From Ophiosphaerella korrae (taxonomy: Eukaryota > Ascomycota > Dothideomycetes > Pleosporales > Phaeosphaeriaceae), in contig JALNQF010000002.1 in NCBI GenBank assembly GCA_028456385.1, positions 372,001 through 436,000 of the forward strand: 64,000 bases of DNA, given 5' to 3'. Below are positions 29,383 to 39,777 of the stretch, piece after piece; the first letter of the stretch is position 1; each line of letters opens with the position of its first letter. A program made the translations under genes and the position numbers. The notes beneath the pieces were generated by a model. That model made no database searches and was not told the DNA's origin. It saw only the letters and a program-made list of their open reading frames with translations.

Positions 29383-31845
29383 CAAGGCTATTGATTTTGA
29401 TTTCTGCGACGAGCGCCCGTGCATCGTTCATAATAGATTGCTTCTTTTGTAACACAACATCGCCTAGCACACGGTTCGAGATATTGGTTGCGGTCGAGCA
29501 TTCTGCATGGTTCTCTATGCGCACATTGCTATCGCGCCCCGAAGGTCCCCATAGTGCCTTTGCAATATACACGCACATGCGGCTTACTCTCTAATGCAAG
29601 GCTTGAGTCCGCAAGATGATGCAGCACCGAGTGAGAACCGTGCATTTGGTGAGGAGAAGAGTCCAGATGGTTGGCGTAACATTGTTTTCAATCTACACTA
29701 TCAACGTGGTAGCGAAACACTCATCGATGATGCCATAGTACCTGGTCCTCACTCGGTGCTATCTATTCCCGTAGCGAGATCATGGCCGCAACTGGCCGTG
29801 AAGCCGTAACGAGATTTGCAGTGTTCATGGCGGATGGATGGCCCATGCTTTTTGGCATGTTGGCATGTCGCAATTGCAGTCGAAACGAGTACTGGTGCCC
29901 GCGGTTACTGTGGGGAAACCAAGCCGCTCAGTCTCGCACGGCCGCGTTATTCTATTTTGGAGGTCGTCTGTTGGTGTTGGTGCCGCGATCCGATGCCCTC
30001 CAAAGTCAGCGCAATCTCGAGGGATTCTCATCAGACCACGAACAACTTTGATAGCCTCGCTAAGCGCGCTGGGCACTGAGATCAGAATAAACATGGTAAG
30101 CTACTTTCCTGTTCCTGTGACTTGTGCCTTGGATGGCTGTCTTTTTAGTGTTGCACCGAACAGGGCAACGCAACGTGGGGGCCCGTGATAGCCAATCCAA
30201 CCGTGGACGCTCTAGCGGACGAACTGAATGTCCCGTGTGTATCTGCAAGTCACCTCCAATGGCGTCTCCGACATGACCCACCCTGCAGATACCTGTTTGA
30301 TGCTGCAAATCACAGGTCCATTGCCCAGTCTGGTAGGGGTTCAGATGGTAAGGAGCGCAACGCTATCTCGCTTGAAGTTGCCAGGCATGGATATATCAGC
30401 ATATTTACGAAGGCATTTCAGTAGTCAGTGGCCCACAGCCTATCATGTAGCACAACCGAGGTCTCCTGAACTGGAGTTCTGACGACCGATCAAATAGCGC
30501 TTCGCCTTGGCTGGATTCCTCAAAAGATGAGAGGCGGCGACTAAGGGTCCAGATCGGCCTTTGCTCACCGATTAGGTGGGTGGCTTGCGGCGCTCAGCAC
30601 CAAGCGAGAGTCCTCCATGTGTCAGTGTCGCACACTTCCGCAGCTGGTGATTGCAGAAATGGAAGCAGATTGTGTTGAGGAATTATGTTCAGGCGGTACA
30701 TAGCGGCAATTGCATTAAGGCTGTCGAGCGAAGATCCTTCATGCAGCGTACAGAGGCATCAACTGGTGTTCTGTCCGGAAAGGTCCGGATAGGCGAGAGC
30801 AAGAATTGCCTACCAGCGGGACTGCACTATGGGAAACGAGGTGACGCATGGAGAACGAGCGCCAGCATTCCAAGCTTGCCTTCACACACGAGGCTGGACA
30901 AGACGCATCAGCATTCCGTGGGCGCACAGGATGGTCGCTTACAGGCGATGATGGTGTGCGAGCGCTGCAGGGGCCACTGTCAGACGTGCGTGCCCTGGAG
31001 GATTATGCCTTCGTTCGACATGATGAGCTCAGATAGCGGAATGGGATGGCGGCCAGGGATTGTGTGGGGAGAGCAAGCAGGCCAGCAGGTGACGGGTGAA
31101 ACCGATACTGTGGCCTCCCTTTCTGCTCATGCCATGCTAGAATAGGCAGCGGCGTACCTGTATCTGCTTGTCAGTCATCTGGCCTGCCCTGCGCCGGACG
31201 AGGCAGATGACTAGCTGAGAAGGTCGCAGGCTTCGTCATGAAGAGGGGAAGAGGGTTGCCCGCTGTGTCACACTGGGGCTTGTGTTCTCTGGCCTGGTGG
31301 GCCCATGAGGGCACGACCGGCAGCGCCCGCGGCCGACAAGAGCGACGGAGCAGCAGCGCAGCAACAGCAGGCAGAGATGCAAGTGAAATGTCGCCCATTG
31401 TTGAGCTGGCAGCACCGCAGTGGCCAAACAACGTGAGGGCAGCGCGGGCGAATGGCAGGCGAGCCGTGCTGCACCTGTTCGCTGCCGACGAGGGCGCCCA
31501 TGGAGGGATGGGGCAGGCGGCGCTAGGGCGCATTGGGGCGGGGTGCTGGCGCAGGCGCAACCAGCGGCTAGCATGCAAAATCATTCACTTGGCCCTGCAC
31601 TCGAGCGTGGGTCTGCAGTGGGCCCCTGTCCGCTGTCCTCACTGCAGAGGCACAGGAGCCACCCTAGCGTGGGATGACCTTGCACAGGCACCGACCATAA
31701 GACTACCCATCACTCCCGCCTCCACACGGTCCTCAAACCATCGCATGACTCCTCCATCTTGAAACCAGACATCACCAGCTTGAACTTGACCTTCACCACC
31801 ACCAAGTGCACCTTCACCTTCACCCCCACCTTCACCTCCACCACA
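29383..31845. other. Intergenic upstream of the Ecl1-type gene
   Basis: AT-rich to about 30.5 kb, then rising in GC toward the Ecl1-type gene. Open frames at 29825-30094 (-) and 30651-31145 (+) have no recognisable domain. The last 60 bases before the gene are a C/T-rich leader with repeated CACCTTCACC units. Confidence 0.45.
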
Positions 31846-32328
31846 ATGGCCTCCTGGAGCAACGACTACTGCCTCTCCTGCGACCGCCAGATGTCAGAAC
31901 CATCGGCCTACTGCAGTCAAGCCTGCCGTCTCGCCGACTTGGAAAAGGCTGGCCGCACCCAGACTTCATCACAACTGTCGTCCTCGGCCTCATCAACAGC
32001 CTCGTCCAGCAACGGCTTCTACCTGCCGCCTGCCGTCAACTTCTCCGCCTACAAGGCACCGTCGAGGTCAAAGGGCTTTGATGTCCCTCCCACCAGCCCC
32101 TACCACTACTACCCCACCGCAAATGGATCCTACTTTGCACCACCGTCGGCAACGAGGCAGTCACAACAGCCCAGCCTCACGCCCTCATCATCACGCTCGT
32201 CACTTGCTTCCAACCCACCGCAAACGCAATCAGGCGTCTCGCAACAAGCGGCCACCCAGCTGAACAGCTACATGCGGTCGTTTGACCAGACCCGGGATCT
32301 CAAGAGGCGGTACACGCAGTACTACTAG
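31846..32328 (+). CDS. Ecl1-family zinc-binding protein
   Basis: Single exon, 160 aa. The N-terminus MASWSNDYCLSCDRQ ... SAYCSQACRLADLE carries the C-x2-C ... C-x3-C pattern of the ECL1/2/3 family, small proteins that in fission yeast extend chronological life span and respond to zinc or sulfur limitation. The rest is low-complexity Ser/Pro/Gln-rich sequence (SSASSTASSSNGF, SLTPSSSRSSL), ending in a conserved-looking SFDQTRDLKRRYTQYY. The frame is open upstream to 31759, but that extension is a translated CACCTTCACC repeat, and the ATG at 31846 (CCACAATGGC) fits the finger's usual position near the N-terminus. Function is inferred from family only. Confidence 0.8.
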   Translation: MASWSNDYCLSCDRQMSEPSAYCSQACRLADLEKAGRTQTSSQLSSSASSTASSSNGFYLPPAVNFSAYKAPSRSKGFDVPPTSPYHYYPTANGSYFAPPSATRQSQQPSLTPSSSRSSLASNPPQTQSGVSQQAATQLNSYMRSFDQTRDLKRRYTQYY

Positions 32329-35300
32329 ACGACACGCGACAGACGACACTCACCATGACGACTTCTCCGGCGTACTCTCTTTCTCCATTATTACCACCTG
32401 CATTTCGATTGGCGCTCACGACTACCGAGACCCGGCGAGGCTCGCGGAATTTGTTGTTGCATATGTCCATCAACGCCAGCTCTACGTTTCATAGCACCTG
32501 TACTCTCCTATGTCCACCTCGCTAATGGTTTGACGGTGTACAACTAAAAGCATCTATATCCCTTTATTGTTCCATATCAAGCACAGCACTGTGTTATATT
32601 ACCAGCATTCACGGCCAGGGGTTGAACTCTGAATCACATTGTAGCCTACGGGCTTTTGGCATGCAAGCCCACAGTGGCTTATTGGATGGATTTCCTCACT
32701 CTCCCCGGACGCTTGCCGATGGCGTGTCCGTTGTTCCTCTCTACCAAAAACGTCAGGTAGTCACTGCTTCGGCACCTTTGAATGGAAGTCATGATCATGG
32801 GCGTGACCCATGGCTGGCATAGCAGCAATTTTTTTTTCCCTCTGTGCATGCCCGTGATCCTTGTGTGACGGTTCTCAAACCGGATGTGCCACTTGATGCT
32901 GATCAATATTTGCAGAGTATTGATTGCGGCAGGAGGATTATTGCGGGTTATTTGCAGGTCGTTTTCAGGCATGCAAAACATGTCTCAGCATGAGCACTGC
33001 AGCTGGCCCGGGACCCCTCAGTTGCTAATGGCAGTGCCAGTGCTGCCGTGCAGTGTGCACCATGGCCTCCCGTACCGTTCGTCCCACAGCCATCCCTTTC
33101 GGGACGTGCTCGGGACAGGTTGACTGAGACAAGCCCAGGCCCAATGCTTTGCCTTGCTGGAGCGTTGTGGCGCGATTAAACTTTTGGCTCTCTCAGGGCC
33201 CGCGGACAGGTTCGTGAGACACGGGACGCCTGCGCAGTCGTTTGGTGGCACACAGACCAGGAAGAAATTTTCGCAAAGATGCAGATGCCTGCCTCCAAAG
33301 CCGTCGATATCGCCAGACGGCACCACGCCGGCAGTATGGAGGGTGCCGCGCAGGATATGGTGAGGAGATAATCCATGACAACCGTCTCCAGCAGACTGGC
33401 ACCCCCCAAACTGTATCGCTCGCCGCTGGCCAGGACATGCCCCCCCTGATCCGTGCCCCCCGCCTGCCCGCCCGCCGCCCGCCCTGTGATTGGCCAGGTG
33501 CCTGCTAGCGCCTTGGCTTCCCCGCACCTCTGGACGGCACGGAACGAATGACATGGATTGCTGGTGCAGGGACCACATGCAATTCTCTCTGCCCCCCCCC
33601 CGATGCACGCACTCATCCCGCGCTCGTGTGTGCTCATTGCACCCTCCAGTCTATGGCGCAACGACCGTCTCGTATCTCTCCGTGTGTGTGGCGCTATCTG
33701 TGGAATCGCCGCAGCCTCGCGTGAAAACTTTGCTGCACCGCCAGCTCCTTCCTTCGCTCGTCGCTTGCTCGCCACTATTCCCGTGCTGCCACCTCACCAT
33801 GTCTGGTTGTTCCACTCTGCCAGCAATCCAGACATAGCTGTTCTCCGAGCCCCGCCGGCCTCCACACCGGCATCCACCATCGCCAGGCGCATTATGTCAT
33901 CCGCAACCACCACACCTACCGGCAACTAGTTATTTGTCGCACGCTGACCACGTTTGCGTGACCGCTGCGCACCCGGCCGCGTGCCACGCTTGCCATTTGA
34001 ACATGCTCGCCAAATGTACAGGGGTCGGCCAACGCCTCCGAGCGGTTCAGCGCTTGCAGAGCGTTGCGATAGCCGTCAATCGCCCACGGTGATCGATTCT
34101 ACAATTGCCTTTTTTGCCGTGACTTTAGGGGTCAACAAATCTCCTTAGGTTCGATGCAGCCGCACGATGCCGCAACCACTCAGATCGGTGACGCTGTCGC
34201 GGTAGATGCAGGCACAAGCCCACCCCCTCGAAAACGTTGGCTTCTGTCTTGTCCGTTCTCGCATCTCAACAGAAGTCTGCTCGCCAGAGCATCGGAAAAG
34301 CCAGGCAACCCCCGACGGTTGCCGTCCGGAGACAGATGCGGCCACCTCGCGCCTTGTTGAGGCTCTGGATCTGGCCTGAGATGACTCGAATTACGGCAAC
34401 GGCGCATTTGCAATGACTTGCAGTCAGCTTAGGTATATGTGTAGATGCTTTTTTTTTTTCAACAGGCTCCAAGCCAAACCCTGCACGCTTGCGGCACAGC
34501 AATGCCTCTCACTAAGATTACATGTGCAAACGCCTCCATTCATCGCGTCAGCCATAATTGAGATGAGCATACTCGCTTACGAGCCTTGTTTTTTTTTGTT
34601 TTTTGTTGTCAATGACCGTGAATGCCCCTTGTCTATATCAATGCCAGTGACTGCGAAATCATCTCGCCCTAGCACAATCCTATCACCCGCTTGGCCAATC
34701 GACTCACTGGGTGCATTTTCCACGTCGCGGGGCATGTTGCCGCAAATTTAGAGATAATATGGCAAACGCCAAAGTTCAACAATTCATTCGTCGGTGTTAT
34801 GTAAGGTACCGCTAAATTAGTTCACTTGATAAGGAGACACCAGGCTGAACCACAAGAACAACATCGATACAAAGTCTTGACGTCATCAGGGTGCCTGACG
34901 CCTCCAGGCCATGGCTTCTATTGTGACATTGTCGTCTCCACGCACACGCATGACGTGTGACGGGACGAGATCTCACATATTGCTCTACTCGGAGAGATGT
35001 CCCGAGACGACTCACATCAACAGACCCTGCACAGAACATTGTAGGCTAAAATTGCGGTATTAGATCAGCAAGAGGGGTTGGCAAGACTAAGCGATGCATG
35101 CCAACGTCAGGTAGGCCTCCCGCCGTCCGCATGGCCAATCGTTCGCTCCCAGTGCAGCATAGTTTATTTTTTATGAGAAGTCGCCGCCGAAGAGGAGCCT
35201 AACCAGGAGATCCATGGAATACAGCTGAGGCATACACTACCATATTCCCTGGACAGCACACTGTCCTATGAAGATTTTTTTTTTAGCTAAAAATGCCGAT

Positions 35301-37133
35301 CGAATTTTCTTACTGGCCAGATTTCCAAAACTCTCCTCGATTCAAATAAACCCAAGTGGCAAACGTCACTAGCCTGTATCAACCCTGAGGCACCAAAGTT
35401 TATCATTGTCGTACGATTTATTCTGGAGCCATATCTAAGCTATATGTTATCGTGCCAGCTATCAGGGCACCTACCTATGCATCCCGCCACCTGTATTACG
35501 TCTCAGAAGAGAGGGCAACCAATTACGATATTACCGCTCAATCTCCATATTAACCCAATGAGATGGAGCCAAGTCTGCACCCAACTCCCAGCTTCAATTA
35601 ACAACCTGTCCTGCTGCCATTAGTCCGTTCGCGTCCTGAGACATACAACCGATTGCCAGGTGTTACTCGGGCTACTGCTCAGTGACGCACTTGTTGCCAC
35701 GCACGTGAGCGGGCTGACGACTACTTATTCATTGCACGACCTTGGACTAGTAGCCGGTTGGTAAAGAGGTCAGGGATGTCTAGTGCGATCTCATGCAGGG
35801 TTGGATTTGTCACCTAGCGTGCGGACGTGGGAGGGACTTCACATGTTACTATGCTGCATGTGGCATGTTTGTTGTCATCTTATCTGCGATAGGTTTTATT
35901 CCTCAATGCTAAACTTTGTCCTTGAATTATTTGATAATTTGATGCCGGCTTATGCCTTATTCCAATGGGAAATTGGTAGCGCCGCGTTTCTTTACACTCA
36001 TGTAAGATGGCTACAACAAATAATACTTTATATAATAGTTTATAATCAAACTATTAGAGTGCTTCTAACTTGCTTATTATAAAGAAAATAATAATCATAG
36101 CACCTTACGTAAGAAGCGATACGGAGGCGAACAATGTCTACAGTCAAGAGAGCATCTTCAATCCGCTCTCGTGTCGTTGGTCAACGAGTGGGCAAGTGCC
36201 CATCAACGACTACATACAATCATAGCTTGTTGATGTTTGCTACTAGTGTGTCCATTTCTTATCACACAATTTTATATGTTACATGTATTAGGTGAGTATA
36301 TAAAATCGAATATTGCAGCATTACCTCCATAAAAGGGGGCATGCCCAATAGCATTGTTACAAGACTACAGGCCTCAGAACTTACTAGCTCCACGCCGCAA
36401 ATGAGGCTATACTGTCAATGACATGATGCTTGAACAGCGCCTAACTTTAGTATATCCAACGACACAGGCCCACGACAGTCAGCAACTTTGCCAAAAGACC
36501 CCCACCTAATTTCAAACCTACTTGAGTACCCTCAAGTAATTAACCAACCAAAATCTCTCCTTCAACGCCCCCCCGGGTTATTCTCAACATAAGCATTGCA
36601 ACTCGGTGCAATCACCTTGCTAGCCAACGCATCAGCACACACTCCCCATACAACGATAACACCACTCACCAAGCGTCCCACACTGCCCCACCCCAATCTC
36701 CACAAAAACTTAGTATCCAGCACAATCCTCTGCGCCCCTAAACCTCTTCCTCAAAACTACACGCGCCCTGGAACCTCACATCCGGCGTAGCCCCCCCCCC
36801 ACACCCCCCTAATGCGCCGGATCCACAGCCCCACTAGCCCGTAAATCCGCGGGGATAGCGGCCCGCGGGAAGAAAAAACTAGATCTGGATGGATTGGGAC
36901 GCCCATTCTGTTGCGAATACGCCGCCGCCACTGCCCGCGGCGTTGAATGGCTGTGCCGAGGGATGTGGGTGATGAGGAGGATATTCCGCAGCCGGAGTTG
37001 GGGGAAGGGGGGGGGAGGGGGGGGAGGGGGCCCTGATAAAGCAGTTTTTGGAGGTGACTGTGCCTTTTGAGCCTGGGGGGGATAAAACGTTAGTTGTAGT
37101 AGGGTGGGGGAAAAGGTGGGTGTGAGAAGTTGA
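32329..37133. other. 4.8 kb without a supported gene
   Basis: Three compositional parts: 32.3-32.9 kb ordinary; 32.95-34.35 kb markedly GC-rich with overlapping open frames on both strands and a CCAAT-type GATTGGCC near 33489; and 34.4-36.6 kb AT-rich. G-tracts occur at 37005-37030. No domain, splice-supported frame, tRNA or rRNA was recognised. The GC-rich part resembles the promoter-side blocks seen at 12.2-13.5 kb and 51.8-53.2 kb, yet no gene follows it. Confidence 0.45.
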
Positions 37134-37351
37134 GTCTCGGTCAACCGGGAGAGTGGGACGTTGGCCACTTTGAGATATGGTAGCTAGAAGCTACTTAACT
37201 ACCTGGAAACTTTTTCTGGGAGATATTTACGTATGCCTAGAGTCATCTAAGACTTGTAGTTAGATGATTTAGTAGAATATTATCTGTTGTATGTATCTAG
37301 CATTCACATAAGGAGAGTGGTTTTCCCACTTTTTTTTCGGTTTACCGAGAG
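37134..37351 (-). mobile_element. MITE copy H (reverse orientation)
   Basis: 218 bp, GTCTCGGTCAACCGGGAGAG to TTTCGGTTTACCGAGAG. The internal ATATGGTAGCTAGAAGC is the reverse of the GGCTGC block. Flanks GTTGA and GTTAG agree at three of five bases. It abuts a decayed coding sequence on its right side. Confidence 0.75.
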
Positions 37352-37359
37352 GTTAGATG

Positions 37360-37790
37360 GGATCATGTATTTACCTTTACCGTCTATGGCGCAGCCATTA
37401 GCTGTGTATAGGGACATTGCGTTTACAGTGTCTTTGTGGATGCCTTCTGTGATGCCTAGATCAAACGTTAAGTGAAAGCTAGGTCTCATGTAATGTTTTG
37501 CGTGTACGTGCCGATTTCGCCCAGTTTAGGCCACTTCTTTTCAGCACCCCACGTCCAGAAATTGGGCCATGTGCCTTTTATCGTTACTTTTTTTACCTTC
37601 TTGATAGGATGAGAGGTAATGAAAGGGATCTCATACCGCACCCATGGGTTGGATCCTCCCCGGAAAAGAAATTCGTTCCAGAAAAGTCATCTCGTATGGC
37701 ATATGCCGCAGGAACAAGTGACACTCCTAGTAAAAGAGCAATAAGTGCAATGACGGAATAATGAGATATAAGATGGCGTTAAAATTGTTG
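37360..37790 (-). pseudogene. Remnant of a secreted-protein gene next to a MITE
   Basis: On the minus strand three successive frames read like one protein. The first is a signal-peptide-like SVIALIALLLGVSLVPAAYA (about 37755-37697) with no ATG before it. The second is NPWVRYEIPFITSHPIKK ... GTWPNFWTWGAEKKW (about 37660-37520). The third is GITEGIHKDTVNAMSLY ... KGKYMIPSN (about 37460-37360), which runs straight into the MITE's terminal repeat. Stops or frameshifts divide the pieces and no GT-AG solution joins all three. I recognise no family. It may be a gene cut by the insertion and then decayed. Confidence 0.35.
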
Positions 37791-38105
37791 AATAATTGAA
37801 CACGTAGGGCACTCGAAGGATCGAGAGGCGCTTAAGGACATTTTGTAGGCCTTACTTCCACCGAGGCTAGTGGCCAATGCGTTGGAATGTGTTGTGGAAA
37901 CGCTGAGGTACACACTGTTTACCAGCCTCTACTTTCTGATACAACATCACCAAAGAAATGATCACTCGATAAGATGCGGCTAATCAGATATTGGTGCAAA
38001 TTTATGAACATATGCCGGCTGGTAGAAGTCTAGCGCTATTGGTGAGGTATGGTTAATATAAATACGACGAGCCATGAACCGACGAATGTCGAAATATCAG
38101 GCCCA

Positions 38106-39413
38106 CTAAATGGGCTCGCCATACTCATTGCTCTTATACGCCTTGACTAGGGGTGGCTTCTCTTGAATTTCATGCGTCTCCTCCTTGCCGTAGAGGCCGA
38201 GTAGCTGAGCAATATATTCGCCTGCCAACCCCAAGCTTATTACTCCCCCAGTGAACCAAGCACCATTTACAAACCACCACCAACAGTTCTTTACTTCTTT
38301 CAACTTGACTCGGCGAATCATAGTCCCAAGGGTGAGTGCTGCACCTCCACATGATCCTACAAAGAAGATTGGCCCCATACCAGCAGCGACCCCCGCGGCA
38401 GCTAGCAGACTAATCTGAGCAACTGCCAAACCTGATAGCACGGCCTTGGTCTCTTTCTCGTGCTTGAGCGCAATGCTTTTGATGCCAGCTTTTACATCAT
38501 CCTTGATGTCCATGTGTGCGTAGATCATGTCGTATAGAGCCGTCCACGCGACATTGCTAGAATAGAGATAGGCCGCTGCTATCAAAGCACTCTGATTAGA
38601 GAGTAGGTCTATACCCAGGGCTGGAAATCCCATCATTGCGCCCCAGGAGAATGTGAGCCCAAGGATGAATTGGGGATAGTAAGTGACACGCTTGGCCAAT
38701 GGGTAGGTAGCAACTAATAACAGTGAAGGTGTCGCGTACCAGAAGCATTCAAACGGCAATGAGAGAAGCACTGCTAAGCCTGTGATTAATTGGCCGCCAA
38801 GGAAGACAATAGCCTGGGGAGGAGTAATCGCTCGTCGAGCGATAGGGCGCAATCGTGTTCGCTCAACGTGTAGGTCAAGGTTACGATCCCAGAGATCATT
38901 GATCGTGCACCCAGCGCCTCTCATTACAAGGGCTCCGGTAAAGAAGAGTGCTGCTGTGCTGATGACAGTAGTGGGTGCAGCAATGGGCGTAGCCATAATG
39001 GCGGCCGTCAGTGTGCTGAAAAGGCATGGGAAGAAGAGATAGTATGACCCTGTAGGCTTGTCGATTCTCATAAGCTCCGCGTATGGAACTGCTTGTCGAG
39101 GTAGATAGGAGAGAACGCCAGTGGTCGGCGGGGAGTATTTAGGGAGAATCTTTTGCGGGACGTCGTGGGCCACTGTTATTATGCCGCCACGATGACTCGG
39201 TATAATTACTGAAAGTCTAGGTATAGCAGGGCGATTCATCAAGTGAAACGTTCGTGGCTGAAATAGCGTTGGCGGCCGCGAGGTTGAAAGATGCCTCGCG
39301 TTGCATTTCGCATGGAGTAGGGATAACTGAGGCCGTCTTAATTTTACAGATTGAATTACAGGCCTGGAAAAACAAGTAGCAAGTCGATTAGAACAAGGCA
39401 TTGTGAGAGCCAT
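38106..39413 (-). CDS. COQ2: 4-hydroxybenzoate polyprenyltransferase (Coq2), mitochondrial
   Basis: Single exon, 435 aa. The N-terminal ~110 residues are basic and Ser-rich (LATCFSRPVIQSVKLRRPQ; ARHLSTSRPP), a mitochondrial targeting segment. The UbiA prenyltransferase core follows. The first Asp-rich motif is NDLWDRNLD (residues 172-180) and the second is YDMIYAHMDIKDD (294-306); both bind the polyprenyl diphosphate through Mg. About eight hydrophobic helices are visible. The RIDKPTGSYYLFFPCL block marks the 4-hydroxybenzoate subfamily. The enzyme attaches the polyprenyl tail to 4-hydroxybenzoate, the first membrane step of ubiquinone synthesis, in the inner mitochondrial membrane. It is transcribed away from the JmjC gene with 364 bases between starts. 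Confidence 0.94.
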   Translation of the reverse strand: MALTMPCSNRLATCFSRPVIQSVKLRRPQLSLLHAKCNARHLSTSRPPTLFQPRTFHLMNRPAIPRLSVIIPSHRGGIITVAHDVPQKILPKYSPPTTGVLSYLPRQAVPYAELMRIDKPTGSYYLFFPCLFSTLTAAIMATPIAAPTTVISTAALFFTGALVMRGAGCTINDLWDRNLDLHVERTRLRPIARRAITPPQAIVFLGGQLITGLAVLLSLPFECFWYATPSLLLVATYPLAKRVTYYPQFILGLTFSWGAMMGFPALGIDLLSNQSALIAAAYLYSSNVAWTALYDMIYAHMDIKDDVKAGIKSIALKHEKETKAVLSGLAVAQISLLAAAGVAAGMGPIFFVGSCGGAALTLGTMIRRVKLKEVKNCWWWFVNGAWFTGGVISLGLAGEYIAQLLGLYGKEETHEIQEKPPLVKAYKSNEYGEPI

Positions 39414-39636
39414 GGTTCAGAAGTAAAAAATTTGACGGGCAAACTCCCTGGTTCACCGACTGTAAATTTGGCGAGAGAGATGATTAATGTATTATAAAGC
39501 AAGAGAGTGTGCGAAATCGGAAGTGCTGGTTGATAGTCTTAAGTCCTTGTGTTTTCTTCTACAAACAGCTTGTTTTCGCCAAACAATGAAGTGTGGGGAA
39601 GGTGAACGGTGAGTTGCGGTGCACTAACATGCGTTC

Positions 39637-39644
39637 TCACGTGA
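39637..39644. promoter_or_regulatory. TCACGTGA palindrome in the COQ2/JmjC divergent promoter
   Basis: The 8-base palindrome TCACGTGA, within CTCACGTGATGACAG, lies in the shared intergenic region, 134 bases before the JmjC start and 224 before COQ2. It is a consensus Cbf1-type site. A similar CACGTGATG occurs before two other genes here (18868 and 44048). Confidence 0.4.
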
Positions 39645-39777
39645 TGACAGTCAAGCTTTAGCCACCGCCGATCGCCGAATATTGAGCTCTCTGTCTCTCT
39701 CACGTAACCGCGTCACAACCCAACTCCAACCCCCAATGAGCATACTCGATTGTCACCGGAGTTAAGTAGTGCTCGCG

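Noticed and set aside
30651..31145. 164-codon plus-strand open frame with a CxxC...C stretch
   Set aside because: The cysteines do not form a known finger and there is no conserved neighbour or splice support.
31759..31845. N-terminal extension of the Ecl1-type protein
   Set aside because: It is a translated CACCTTCACC repeat; the zinc motif normally lies near the N-terminus, so ATG 31846 is preferred.
33018..33775. Overlapping ~200-codon frames on the minus strand in the GC-rich block
   Set aside because: Several frames are open at once on both strands, as expected of GC-rich noncoding DNA.
36809..37168. 119-codon minus-strand frame starting inside MITE copy H
   Set aside because: The start lies in the terminal repeat and the middle is a translated G-tract (polyproline); no domain.
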